Origin: Planctomycetaceae bacterium
Lineage (GTDB): Bacteria; Planctomycetota; Planctomycetia; Planctomycetales; Planctomycetaceae
Direction of reading: 5' to 3'
Assembly: GCA_014762625.1 (NCBI GenBank)
Contig: JABURQ010000023.1
Span: 16,908-80,907, forward strand
Length of the DNA stretch: 64,000 bases
Positions 21,501-31,172 of this stretch are shown here, one piece after another; position 1 is the first letter of the stretch, and each line of letters starts with the position of its first letter. The notes under the pieces are model-generated. The model worked only from the letters and a program-made list of their open reading frames with translations, ran no database searches and was not told the DNA's origin. A program made the position numbers and the translations under genes.

Positions 21501-24500
21501 GGCGACTATAGAAATTCCAACTTTGCGCATCGGGATCGGCCGCAGGCAAAGCGCGGGCCTGGAGGATTCCGTCACGCACGCTCCAGTCATACCCTTCAGG
21601 CTCGTTGCGTTGAGAGTAGGCATCGCTGCTGTTCGGTTCCGGCGAGTACCCCATCAATCGATATCGGCGTTGCGACTCGTTGAAAAATCGAGTGTTCCAG
21701 CCTTCCATCCGATTTCCGGCGAACAACGTGACTTCCCGGGGGATCTCGGGCGATCCCTGGAAGCGAATATTTTTCGTCGTTGTGGCCACATAACCGTGGG
21801 CAAATAAAGCGAACCAGGGAGAGGTACCGGTGGCCTGTTCGGCGTAGACTTCGTGACCGTTGAGAAAATGTTCGACCTTCCCGTCCGAATGCCTCCGGAT
21901 CAGCACGCGATTATAGTCGTTATTTCGACGAAGCGCTTGAGGCAGCGTCACGGAGTCGTGGTCGGAGAACGACTTGACGTACATCCGCGATCTGTTGATC
22001 GTCGATTCGACTTGCGTCCCGGCGTAACCGGCGTGGGCTTCCTGGTATCCTCCCGAATAACAATCCACCGAGACTTCAAAATCTCCCGTGAGCGGATATT
22101 TGAAATACAGGAAGTCGGTTTCCGTGCCGCCGATGTAACTGATCTGCCCCTCATTCACGACCCATCCGGGCGTCATTCGATCAGCAAGATTCGGGCGATC
22201 CGGAACCGCGATCCAATTAGTCAGTTCGGGAAGCTCGGAAAATTTGGCGGAGGACTTCAGTCGGCTCGCCTCGTGTCGGAACCACTCCACATCGACATTC
22301 GGTTTCCAACGAGCTTGACCGGAATCGCGAAAGGCCTGTTTCATCAAACCTTTTCTGTTTCGGTACAACCCTCCGATTTGATTCGAAGGAGACCGCAAAC
22401 AGGCGCGATAGACCACGTAGTCATCGAGCGGATTCGGATACTGAGCGTTGTTCTCCCGGCGATTTCGATCGATCACACTTTTTGCGAGAGGTTCGATGAC
22501 CTTGGTCGCCTCGCTTTCATCAACAAGTTCGACGAGTACCAGGGCATGAAGAAATTCTGCTCCCGGTAACTTCTGGTCGTACGCGGCTTGCGACAACTCT
22601 CTTAATTCTTCCAGGTGATTTGATTCTCGGGCGCTGTGGACCAGTTCGGTTAAGTTGGAGAGCATGTCCGTTTGCGGGAAACGTGCTGCGGCGATTTCAG
22701 GATTCAGGTATCGCTCCGGAATGTTCAACGGAGAAACGATCTCGCTCAGCGTGCGAACGGTCCGTCGATTCTCGTTCGGAAGGGTCCATTCTTTCCAGTT
22801 TTGAAATTGCTGTTCCGGCGTTTGTTGTCTCATTGCCCGACAGACAATCGTTAACGCCATCTTCAGGGAAGGACGCGACATATTTTTGTAAGAAAAATCG
22901 ACCGTCTGTCCCATGTAATCGAAAGCAAGCTCCGGGACACCGATCTTCGCCGCTTCGTTGGCGAGCGATGCCATATCCTGCCATTGAAATCTGAGACCGT
23001 AGTCTCCGCTGTAGCGCGAATAGTATTCCTGCCGGAGACTCATATACTCCGCAAAAAAATCTTCAATCGGTTTCAAGTCCCCCTGCTCGGCGAGTTGGCG
23101 ATTGACGTTGCTGAAGAGTTTTCCCAGAAATACAGAATTCGCCGAACTACCAGAATTCTGCCCGGCCGATCGAGCGGAAGTTTCAACGGCGGATCGCAAT
23201 ATTGGAAAGGAAGCCTGCTCCAGTTCCGGCACCTTCGACGCGGGAATCGCGGCGTGGCAAGCCAGTTGAATCATCTCAAGCTGAGGAGCCTTTTCGATGA
23301 GCGTGGATAATTCTTGCAGGTGCTTCTGAACGTTTTCATACCGTTTTTCCTGGAGCGAGAGCTGTACGAGGAGGACATTGCCCGCGATGCGGCTGCTGGG
23401 GAGTGTGGATCGTTGTGCGATACGGCTCCTGAGATCTTCCTGATTGTCGGATTGATGGGCCCAATTTGCCAACACCGCCCCCAAAGACTCAATCCGTTCC
23501 TGGAGCAGTTGAGAGGAGTCGGCGTAAATCATAATTTCTTCTCGACGATGTTCGGGGAAGACGATCGGAACGAGCAATTCGTAGACTTGAGCGGGAGGAT
23601 AACTGGAACTGTTCCAAAGATTGAGAACGCGGGTTAACGATCTCGCGACTTCGGTTTCAAATGCACTGTTTTGTAACGTGCTGCCGGACTGCGTTAAGCT
23701 TCCCGAGACCGGCGCAAATCCGGACATGCTCGAGGAGGACTGGGCAGCGTCGGGATCCGATACGGGAAGCCCGCCGATAATCGACTCACGGATGGCCTTC
23801 CGGGATAACTCCGGCATATTGTTTTCCGCGGCGACGCGGGCGATTTCGATCGTCACTCGGAACTGTGAAATTGTGAGTGGAGGAATGCCTCGTTGCGGTG
23901 ATGGCGGCGCGACCGGTTGTTGTTCGACGGCGGCTTCCGGTTGAAACAAAACCGGTTGCAACTTGTGGGTTCCTGTTTCGATTTTGCCGACCGGTATTAG
24001 ATCGAAGGACTCATTGAGAAACGAGCTAGAATCTTGAGTGTCTTCTTCTCGAGCGCCGGGACGCTGCGTGACAATCTCCAGAAGTTCACTCCATTTTTTT
24101 TCGGCCTCTCGGGCCTCTCCCTGTTCGAGAGCGAGTCGCCCCCACTCGTAGAGAATAGCGATGGTATAACGATCGTCAAATTGTCGTCGTGCGCTTTTCA
24201 GAGCTTCCTCCGCAATCTCCGTGGCCTCGGACTTTCGGTGATCGTCTTTGAGACACTCTCTGGCGAGCAACCACAGGGGAATGCGATTCAAAGCGGATCG
24301 GCGCTGACGGGAAGTGGGACGACGCCCCTCCTCGATCGTTTCCAGAGGATGAGCGACGACAATCTTTTGGATTTCTTGCAAAATGCTATCCAACTTCGAG
24401 TCCTCCTGCTCCGACTCGTATACGCCGGCCACAACTCGCACGGATAGTTCTTCGGGAAAGTCCGTTCGTAAGGCCTGCAATCGATCCTGGATGCTGTTCG

Positions 24501-27500
24501 AAATTAACTCCGATTGCGAGACATCCAAGAGAACGTCGATCAGACCAGATTCGAGGTTGCTGGATTGTATCGTCTGAACGGTCGGGACCTTCAGCATGAT
24601 GTCGAATAACGGCGTCGACGGATCGTGTTTTTCTGGAGTGGCAAGGAGTTGGGTGACGGCTTCCTGGGCGTTGGAATCGTCAATTTTGGACAGTGCCTGT
24701 TCCAGCATTTGGCGAGCCTGCTGCTCGAAATTCCGGCTGCCGCCGTAATATTGAGTGGCCAGCTCCAGTTCCCCGTCAGCGTCACTGATGACTTTCTGGG
24801 AGAGTTTCAGGGCATCGATGGGGAGTTCCATTTCGAGGAGCTTGTTGGCTCCCCAGAGCCGATTCCTCGTATTCTGGTACGCCGTATAGCGTTCGTCTGA
24901 ATAGTTGGAATTGTTCGTTTCGAGCCCTTCGAGAAGCAGTTTCCGCGCCTGTTCGACTTCTCCTTTTTTCAGATAGACGTCGATTAATTTGAGGGTGGGG
25001 GAATATTGGATGCCGCTGCTGTTGGAATAATTTTCCGAGGCCTTTTTGAGAAGCGCTAAGGCCAGGTCGCGCGTTTCGTCGAATTTTTCCATCTCCTGCC
25101 CGATGATCCAGCCGGCCGTTGCGGGAAGGTTTTCCATCAGTTCTTCGTCATCAAACAATCGTTCGATTCGCTGTTTGGCTTCCGCTTGACGTCCCGCTTC
25201 AAGATCGATCATCGCCAGCAGAGCCTCGCCCCCCTTCCATTCGGGGGACTTCTCGACCACCTCCTCAATCGACTTCCTGAGCGTTTCCATCTTCGGCGTG
25301 TTTTTAATTCCATTCACGATCCGGTCGAGCATTGTGTTCGCTTGACCGCTGGAACTGTAGGACGAGATTTGATCGACGCCGTACCAGGGCTGAGACTTGA
25401 CGAGGGTTGGGGTGGGAATCACCGCCTGACGCCCCAGTTCAAAGATGCGATCGTCTTTCCAGACTTCGGGACGATAAAGGTTTCTCAACAGATCATCGCG
25501 ATAGGACGGAAACGCATCGAAGCATCGCTTCGCCAGTTCGATCGACAAGTCCGAAATCGGCTCTTCGGAATTCTGGGACTGCTGATTGAGCATGTCGCCG
25601 ACCATATCGACGATGTAATAGGGCTGTCCGAACGATCGGAGGTTGATCGACTGCAGGACTTCGGCAAGATCGTCGGTTTTCTTCGCGCGGGTGAACGTAT
25701 TGCGGTATTGATAAAAATCCTGAATCAACAAAGCGGGTTCGTTTTTCATCACCACCAGATACTGATCGCAGGCGGCTTCCAGCTTGCCGGTCGATTCGAG
25801 GTGTTTACCGAGACGCACGCGAAACTCATAGGCGTTCGGGCGGTTCTCAATCGCCGTTTTGAGAAGTTCTCCGACCTTCTCCTGTTCGTTTTCGAGTTGG
25901 TAGAATTCCAGCAATTGATTGTACAACTGAGGCGAGCGGGGCGATTTTTCCAATTGTTCTTCGAGCCGCGTCATCAGGGCATCGAGTTCCCCCGTCTGCG
26001 TCAAGACGCGGAGGGCTTGCGATCGATACGCCGAGTTGGCTTGGCTGGAACTGGTATAACCTCGGCGCGAGAGAAGTGAGGCGGGTTGTGTTTGACGGAG
26101 CAGGCGATGCGCAATCTGCTTCGCCAGTTCCATCTTTCCTTGTCCCTGGTAGAGCGTCATCAAACCGACCAGCGAAGACGGCGTCCCGCTGCTGCGACGT
26201 TCGGCGCGAGAGATAATTGATTCCGCCATGTCGTGCATACCAAGTCTTTTCATGCGCTGCGCGAGCGCGAGTTGGGTCTCGGAATCGAGACGCAAGCCAA
26301 ACAGTCGCTCGGCCGCTTTTCGCGCGCGGGGAATGTCTCCCAATCGTTCCGCGAGTTGGAGAACGGCCGTTTCCCGAGCCTGTAACAACTTTTGATCGCG
26401 AGGAGCGATCCCTTCGAGCATGTCGAGCGCTTCGTCATAATTTCTCAGCATCTCATTCAACCCGGCCAGATAGAGACGAATCGTCGGATCGGACGGGAAC
26501 CGTTCGGCGGCGGCGTTCATCAGCAAGAGGGCGTCTTCCTGCTGTTCTTGCCACCAGAAATAATTCGCCAGCAGGATTTGTTCGAAGGGGCGATTCGCAT
26601 CATCGGCGTCGTCGACACGTTGTTGCAGGTAAGCTTCCAGGTCTGAGGAAGACTCATTTTTTTTGAAGACCTGATACACCTGTCCGACCAGATATTGTCC
26701 TGACGTATCGACGAGAGGAGGCGGCCCGATCATCGACATCCGAACGCCTTGAGCGTTGTCGGAACCGTAATAGAAGGCGATATGGTTGGTACGAACGCCG
26801 CTGGTCGCATAGTTTTGTCTCGAACGACGTGACAAACTCGCCGCAATCCGCTGCTGTTTGATTTGCTCGACGGAGAGATCGAGAGCGGGCGTCAGAATTT
26901 TCAGAATCTTATCGTGCTCCTGATCGGGGCCGTAATTTCCCGTCCAGCGAAGCAACACGTTCGAAATCCGTCCCAGTGGGTTTAACGCGGCGGTGTTGCG
27001 ATTGCCGCGGGTCCCCTTTTCAATTCGAGCTTCCGCCAGTTCCTGATGTGCAGCGGGAATCCACTTCTGGTAAAGAGTGTCCAGCTTCTCGAAGTTTTCC
27101 TGATCGAGACACAGGTTCATGGCCCCCGACAACTCGGAGAGCGAATCCGCTGCCGCCAATTTGTCTTCGAAGAGTTGCTCTGCCGTCTCATTCCGATCCG
27201 CCAGTTTCAATTCCTCAAGAATCAACGACAGAAAATAGGTGCTGCTCCCGATGGAGGTTCCGACCGGAGTCCAACTCCCGTTGATCTGGACGTACATTCT
27301 GCCATTCGAGGCGTAAATGACTTGTGACCCGGCGTATTGTTGTTCCGTCGGGTTCTGCTTGTCCTGTTGGACGAGATCCTGATAGCAATCGAGCATCAAC
27401 TCCAGATCCTCCTCAGCCAACGGCGGCCTCGTCGCTTGCTGTCCGGAGCGGTTTTGAGCGGGAGTCGTTGAATTATGATCTCTGGCCCTCAATGAATTGA

Positions 27501-30500
27501 GGAAGAAGATTTTTTCCTTTCGCCCCCCTTCCCGAGCAAGTCTTTTAGCAACCTCGAAAATCGAATCATAATTTCCCCGTAATCGTTCAACGATCAGCCA
27601 ATCGTAGACCAGATCCCGAGGTGCCTCTGCAACGGAAGCTTGCTCTCCCATTTGCTCGAATCGCTCTTCCAAAGGAGATTCTTCAGCTTCGCTCCGTTCC
27701 AGAAGTTCCTGTTGATCGAATTTCATCAACCAGCCATACGCGGCCATCCGGGCTTGGCCGTAGGAATCGGGAGTCCAGACGGTTTGGGACTGTCGGCTGC
27801 TATAGGAAGTATAATTGTTGTTGTTCAATCCGATTGCCTGCTGGATGGTCGATGCCATGTCCAGCATTTCCAGAGGATTTTGTTGCTGGGGAAGGGATGT
27901 TTGAAGTCCCTGGAGATTGTTGGATTTTGCGCGGGCTCGATCGCGTTTGAGTTTTTCCTGCGCGGCGACGCCGAGTTCGTCGAACGGAACTTTCAGACCT
28001 AACAATCTCTCCAGTCGAAGTTTGGCCTCCGTCGACTTATTCAGTAACGACCACGCAACGGCTTCTCGGTACAGTAACTCCCAGTTATCACGTTGCTCCG
28101 CGAGCAGAGGATCGGTAATCGCGATGACGCTCTCGAAGCTTTGCTGTCGAAACAGCGAATCGATACTTCGCAGTTGCCGGACGGGATCTTCCTCGCGCTG
28201 GGTGAGTTTGAGATAAATTTCTCCGGCGGCCTCGTGGTCTCCGCATTTTTGTAATAACGTCGCGAGTCGATATTCAGTCTCATGGCTCGGCGCCACGTCA
28301 ACCAGTTGTTGCTGGTAGTCGATGGCCGCTCTGATATCGGATCCCTCCTCGCAAAGTTTCGAGATCTGTTGCAAGAGGTTCGTGTCCCGCGTCTGCTCCT
28401 GCAGCAGGCTTTCGAGTTCCGCACGAGCGGTTCCGTAATCACCAGCCGCGTGATGGGCCTGGGCAAGACAAATTGTCATCGCGTGTCGGAGATCGTCCTG
28501 ACGTCGGTCGCGTTCGAGTCGATCGATGAGTTGATCGAATTGGTTGAGTTGGAGATGCAGGTCGGTGAGTTTGACGATGATCGTAATCTGATCGTCGAGA
28601 TTGTCCGCTTGTTCGAAGGCGCGCCAATAAACCTCGATCGCCTCATCGGTTCGGAACTGGTCGGCCAACGCCGATCCGAGAGCCGTGATTAAAGCCGGTT
28701 CGTTGGGGTTGATGCGGACGGCTTTGCGAAGCGCATCGAGCCCTTGTTCGATCTCTCCCAATCGAAAGCAGAGCTGTGCGTAAAACTCATAATGATCCGT
28801 ATTGCCGGGCGCGGAGACAATCAGATCGCGTCCTGCTTGAAGCGCCACCTCGGAACGTCCCAACTGAGCTTCCAAACGAGCCACATTCATCAAATGGTCC
28901 CCGCTGGAGCGTCGATCGACCTCGGCGAGCGCGCGATTCATATCGGCCGCGCGGGCGAAGTCGCCCGAAATTTCAGAAACGCGAGCGGCGGTTGTCAGAA
29001 CGGGAATGGAATTCGGAGAAAGCGTACGGGCTCGGTCCAACGCTTCCAGCGCATTCGCCCATTGTCGGGACGCCTCGTAATAACGAGCCAGAACGTGCCA
29101 CTCTTCGGCAGTGACGTTTTCCCGACGATTCAATTCCGTTTCGAGTTGTTCGATTTCTGCATTGAGACGTCGGCTGGTTTGAAAGATGTCGATCCGCTGA
29201 GCGAGCACTTCCTCGTTTTCCAAATCGTTGGCCGCCAGCTTTTCCGCAGCCCGCACAAACGATAGGGCTGCGTCATATTTTTCCGCTCGGTTATGATAAG
29301 AGGCACTTTTCAACTGCAACGAGAAATCTTTCGGATCGAGCTCCGTCGCTGCTGAAATCTGTTCGATCGCATTCTCGAGATAACCGAAGCTGTTATAGAC
29401 CTCCGCGAGACGAGCGACGTTGGTCGCGTTTCGCCGGGGGCCTTCCGCGATTGACTTCCAGATCTCGAGAGCGTCTTCCGGCCGTTTCAAAATGTGATAG
29501 TACTCCCCCAGATACTCACGATAGCGCGGATCCTCGGGAGCCAGCTCGATCGCCTGCTGATATAACGCAATGGCCTCTTCGGTAAAATCTGCTTGACGAA
29601 ACAGGTCGGCCACCTGCGCGTGAGTCGTGGCGTCGTCGGGGCGGGAAGTGAGCATTTTCTTCCAGATCCGAGAGGCTTCCTGTCGTCGTTCTTCCGGCTG
29701 ACGCTCTTTGTTTTTGAGAACCACGCGCCCCCAGTCCCGCAGAAAATCGAGATTTCCAGGAGCGGCTTCCAACAGTCGCTCATACTGTTTTTCGGCTTCG
29801 CCGTACTGCTGATTCCCGACCAGTTGGGTGATGTAGGTTTTGCGAAGTTGGATTCTGGAAGGGGCAAGTTTGATCGCCTTTTCGATCCATTCGCCGGCCT
29901 CGGGGAGCCGCGCCGAATCGGCGAGAAATCGCGATAACCTCGCCATCGCATCCACGTCTTCCGGATGTTCCTGCAACCAGTTCTCATAGTAGGTGACCAG
30001 GCCGTCCTGATCTCCTGCTTTCAGAAAGACATCTTCGATTCTGCGGCGAACATCGCGGTGCAACCATCCGTCGGGATTCAATTGATCCAGGAGTAATTCG
30101 AAGTCGGACAATCCTTTCTCTCGTTGCGAGAGACGTATTTTCAATTCAGCGGCTTCGATCTGATACATCGTTCGGCGATAGTCATCTTTCACCAGCGTTG
30201 CCAGTTTTTCGTAACGCGGCAACGCCTGATCGTATTCTCCTTCCTCAACGAGTGTGGTGGCGATCTGTTCCTGAACGCGAGGATCGTCGGGAAATAAGGC
30301 CTCCAGACGCTGCCAGACTTTCAGGGCCTCTGTTTCTCGTTGAGCGCGCTGATGAATGCGACCCAGTTGCTGAAAGATGGGCAATAAATCGGCGCGGGCC
30401 GGTTTCCGGTCGATGGCGGTCTCGAAGGCGACGATGGCCCGGTCCGATTCTCCAATCGCCAGCAGCGACTGCCCGAGATAATAGGAGGCGAGTGCGTTGT

Positions 30501-30879
30501 CGGGGAGATACTTTTCCGCGTTCTGGAGCGCGGCGATCGCTTCCGCATCGTTTCCTCGATGCGACTCAAACAAACCCAACAACATCCAGCCCGTTCCATC
30601 TTCCGGCGACTCTTTCACGCGCCGACGCAGGGAATCCATAAATTGATCGAGTGTCCCGAACTCGATGTGATGTCCGTAAATCCGGTCGAGTGCGGTCCCT
30701 GGTCGGGGATTGCGTTCCAGGATGCTCAGGAACTTTTCGGCGATTTGAACTTGTCGCTGCTCAGCTTCCGAAAGTTCGTTGAGGTCCGTTGTTTGAGCCG
30801 TGGCGAATGTGACAGAGATCAAACAGAACGATGCCATCACTAACAGCGGATGTCCGAGGCGAAAATTGCGATGATGCAT
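18538..30879 (-). CDS. giant exported TPR protein with duplicated concanavalin-like (DUF1583-like) modules
   Basis: This uninterrupted gene encodes about 4113 residues. The ATG at 30879 has GGAGAG four bases upstream and places a Sec signal peptide (residues about 1-29) first; an ATG at 30912 would add 11 residues. Residues about 30-960 are dense TPR repeats (for example DDATTHAQVADLFRQADFTE). More TPR-like helices continue to about 2850, including around 1430-1700. The last 1200 residues are beta-rich. Module one (about 2900-3260) and module two (about 3520-3860) are clearly homologous: YPLTGDFEV against SPLTGKFEI, FYSPGSKVGHPTLGRTAFLL against FYVPGEFEVHPTVGNVAFLI, GPWPEKL against GDWPKTL. 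A third LSGDFQTTIDF module ends the protein. They resemble planctomycete DUF1583 and LamG/concanavalin-like domains. An exported scaffold is the likely role. It diverges from the moxR operon. Confidence 0.9.
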   Translation of the reverse strand: MHHRNFRLGHPLLVMASFCLISVTFATAQTTDLNELSEAEQRQVQIAEKFLSILERNPRPGTALDRIYGHHIEFGTLDQFMDSLRRRVKESPEDGTGWMLLGLFESHRGNDAEAIAALQNAEKYLPDNALASYYLGQSLLAIGESDRAIVAFETAIDRKPARADLLPIFQQLGRIHQRAQRETEALKVWQRLEALFPDDPRVQEQIATTLVEEGEYDQALPRYEKLATLVKDDYRRTMYQIEAAELKIRLSQREKGLSDFELLLDQLNPDGWLHRDVRRRIEDVFLKAGDQDGLVTYYENWLQEHPEDVDAMARLSRFLADSARLPEAGEWIEKAIKLAPSRIQLRKTYITQLVGNQQYGEAEKQYERLLEAAPGNLDFLRDWGRVVLKNKERQPEERRQEASRIWKKMLTSRPDDATTHAQVADLFRQADFTEEAIALYQQAIELAPEDPRYREYLGEYYHILKRPEDALEIWKSIAEGPRRNATNVARLAEVYNSFGYLENAIEQISAATELDPKDFSLQLKSASYHNRAEKYDAALSFVRAAEKLAANDLENEEVLAQRIDIFQTSRRLNAEIEQLETELNRRENVTAEEWHVLARYYEASRQWANALEALDRARTLSPNSIPVLTTAARVSEISGDFARAADMNRALAEVDRRSSGDHLMNVARLEAQLGRSEVALQAGRDLIVSAPGNTDHYEFYAQLCFRLGEIEQGLDALRKAVRINPNEPALITALGSALADQFRTDEAIEVYWRAFEQADNLDDQITIIVKLTDLHLQLNQFDQLIDRLERDRRQDDLRHAMTICLAQAHHAAGDYGTARAELESLLQEQTRDTNLLQQISKLCEEGSDIRAAIDYQQQLVDVAPSHETEYRLATLLQKCGDHEAAGEIYLKLTQREEDPVRQLRSIDSLFRQQSFESVIAITDPLLAEQRDNWELLYREAVAWSLLNKSTEAKLRLERLLGLKVPFDELGVAAQEKLKRDRARAKSNNLQGLQTSLPQQQNPLEMLDMASTIQQAIGLNNNNYTSYSSRQSQTVWTPDSYGQARMAAYGWLMKFDQQELLERSEAEESPLEERFEQMGEQASVAEAPRDLVYDWLIVERLRGNYDSIFEVAKRLAREGGRKEKIFFLNSLRARDHNSTTPAQNRSGQQATRPPLAEEDLELMLDCYQDLVQQDKQNPTEQQYAGSQVIYASNGRMYVQINGSWTPVGTSIGSSTYFLSLILEELKLADRNETAEQLFEDKLAAADSLSELSGAMNLCLDQENFEKLDTLYQKWIPAAHQELAEARIEKGTRGNRNTAALNPLGRISNVLLRWTGNYGPDQEHDKILKILTPALDLSVEQIKQQRIAASLSRRSRQNYATSGVRTNHIAFYYGSDNAQGVRMSMIGPPPLVDTSGQYLVGQVYQVFKKNESSSDLEAYLQQRVDDADDANRPFEQILLANYFWWQEQQEDALLLMNAAAERFPSDPTIRLYLAGLNEMLRNYDEALDMLEGIAPRDQKLLQARETAVLQLAERLGDIPRARKAAERLFGLRLDSETQLALAQRMKRLGMHDMAESIISRAERRSSGTPSSLVGLMTLYQGQGKMELAKQIAHRLLRQTQPASLLSRRGYTSSSQANSAYRSQALRVLTQTGELDALMTRLEEQLEKSPRSPQLYNQLLEFYQLENEQEKVGELLKTAIENRPNAYEFRVRLGKHLESTGKLEAACDQYLVVMKNEPALLIQDFYQYRNTFTRAKKTDDLAEVLQSINLRSFGQPYYIVDMVGDMLNQQSQNSEEPISDLSIELAKRCFDAFPSYRDDLLRNLYRPEVWKDDRIFELGRQAVIPTPTLVKSQPWYGVDQISSYSSSGQANTMLDRIVNGIKNTPKMETLRKSIEEVVEKSPEWKGGEALLAMIDLEAGRQAEAKQRIERLFDDEELMENLPATAGWIIGQEMEKFDETRDLALALLKKASENYSNSSGIQYSPTLKLIDVYLKKGEVEQARKLLLEGLETNNSNYSDERYTAYQNTRNRLWGANKLLEMELPIDALKLSQKVISDADGELELATQYYGGSRNFEQQARQMLEQALSKIDDSNAQEAVTQLLATPEKHDPSTPLFDIMLKVPTVQTIQSSNLESGLIDVLLDVSQSELISNSIQDRLQALRTDFPEELSVRVVAGVYESEQEDSKLDSILQEIQKIVVAHPLETIEEGRRPTSRQRRSALNRIPLWLLARECLKDDHRKSEATEIAEEALKSARRQFDDRYTIAILYEWGRLALEQGEAREAEKKWSELLEIVTQRPGAREEDTQDSSSFLNESFDLIPVGKIETGTHKLQPVLFQPEAAVEQQPVAPPSPQRGIPPLTISQFRVTIEIARVAAENNMPELSRKAIRESIIGGLPVSDPDAAQSSSSMSGFAPVSGSLTQSGSTLQNSAFETEVARSLTRVLNLWNSSSYPPAQVYELLVPIVFPEHRREEIMIYADSSQLLQERIESLGAVLANWAHQSDNQEDLRSRIAQRSTLPSSRIAGNVLLVQLSLQEKRYENVQKHLQELSTLIEKAPQLEMIQLACHAAIPASKVPELEQASFPILRSAVETSARSAGQNSGSSANSVFLGKLFSNVNRQLAEQGDLKPIEDFFAEYMSLRQEYYSRYSGDYGLRFQWQDMASLANEAAKIGVPELAFDYMGQTVDFSYKNMSRPSLKMALTIVCRAMRQQTPEQQFQNWKEWTLPNENRRTVRTLSEIVSPLNIPERYLNPEIAAARFPQTDMLSNLTELVHSARESNHLEELRELSQAAYDQKLPGAEFLHALVLVELVDESEATKVIEPLAKSVIDRNRRENNAQYPNPLDDYVVYRACLRSPSNQIGGLYRNRKGLMKQAFRDSGQARWKPNVDVEWFRHEASRLKSSAKFSELPELTNWIAVPDRPNLADRMTPGWVVNEGQISYIGGTETDFLYFKYPLTGDFEVSVDCYSGGYQEAHAGYAGTQVESTINRSRMYVKSFSDHDSVTLPQALRRNNDYNRVLIRRHSDGKVEHFLNGHEVYAEQATGTSPWFALFAHGYVATTTKNIRFQGSPEIPREVTLFAGNRMEGWNTRFFNESQRRYRLMGYSPEPNSSDAYSQRNEPEGYDWSVRDGILQARALPAADPDAQSWNFYSRPLLDGETFQYEFFYSPGSKVGHPTLGRTAFLLNEDGVTEHWIVDESIEQQVAEVSSANQITVAKNRRGPEKLPLNPGDWNQVVMTRHGKMASLILNDTEIYEFPLDAEVMPRFGLFRFKQEGMQIRKATLSGPWPEKLTEDVKQNLLATNSELDPKGQWIVSRSFQNILFLKNADAVVNQARSLPDEQAYQLLSRWVLRNDQHRDIRLHFERGPIDPDDSFHGYPDLLDGVLCPAIELVRVADKLGKLEGLKQKVEPLQTWGGSSDRNKAALLLLIAIQADDEEEVLQGLKKILIEQKQGIPKNRPRPDRAAHFVPVLYAATRPQYRFAAFDVAFHMRHAQRTDGSNNSYREDLDSLAGKIQTKLGQYPESPTDPLTQWKQVPYLKSQTAAEGHIPSRWRYDRGVIQHIPSQTWSQLYFQSPLTGKFEIVFERSLHGWREVSVAYGMHSAEPLYDYKHTRINKMMHGTQDVAAKLDILKNRPWLTEFRVQVDGNRVTTIVDGETLHEQTLLPHPDPWIVIQAQDPGRDSWVRNLRIVGEPKIPDQISLIDIWDWAAFRADYYNDWFRVNEDAQNAPWQKVGDEIRGNLRSDRSAKYRQSCLYYQRPMLEDGTIEFETFYVPGEFEVHPTVGNVAFLIAPEGIRGHKLTHAQFEKSGLSPDNTFDLKDAESSVPLKPNAWNSIRLQLVEDRLTVSVNEREVARYQVELPPNRRQFGLFRYSDQTQCRVRKLIYRGDWPKTLPTVDQQQLAYPENGPYPNVAADWKSLLDFSEVENLEGLSRLGIEWGGSPGTVVAEERGLELLLNIPGQQLPENKSYPMIAFSKSLSGDFQTTIDFDELQIGPPKGWGAGIFLRVNYGNDPAKFVEFASMVNSSGQRILKSSVQFFDLAGELIARNYETQLTADSGRFRVIRRDGILHCLYAESDSEKFQLVGTALAGQNPAKIELKCLTSDPDSLLSVFIKRFTVKVPEESLDEKAVSSTESSSTEK

Positions 30880-31172
30880 GAATCTCTCCATCGATGGCGA
30901 CAAGAAGCGCATGCTTTCCGAAAGACGCTCGGAAAACTGTACAGGTACAATCTATACGGATGAAAACCACATTTCACCTTATTTTTCCGGAATGGGTTCT
31001 TTCGAGAGTTCCACAAACGCTGAGGCTCTTCATCTGCAAGGGAAATCTCGAAGGAAAGAATTTCTGAAAAGGTGCCGAGAAACATCGAGAAAACTTTGGC
31101 TGGTCGATTCGGATTCTGTTACGTTGATTGCAGACATGAACATTTGGATGTTTTCTTCGGAGCTGATGACGC
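30880..31172. promoter_or_regulatory. divergent intergenic region between giant TPR gene and moxR operon
   Basis: These 293 bases separate two divergent genes and must hold both promoters. A 12-base inverted repeat, TGTAC-AG-GTACA, lies at about 30939-30950, some 65 bases upstream of the giant gene's start, and could be a regulator site. On the minus strand TATAGA lies nearby and could serve as a -10 box, but no good -35 box accompanies it. I see no gene here. Confidence 0.4.

Noticed and set aside
25186..26079. 297-residue plus-strand frame inside the giant TPR gene
   Set aside because: Antisense to dense TPR repeats; the apparent sequence is a shadow of repeat codon usage with no family motifs.
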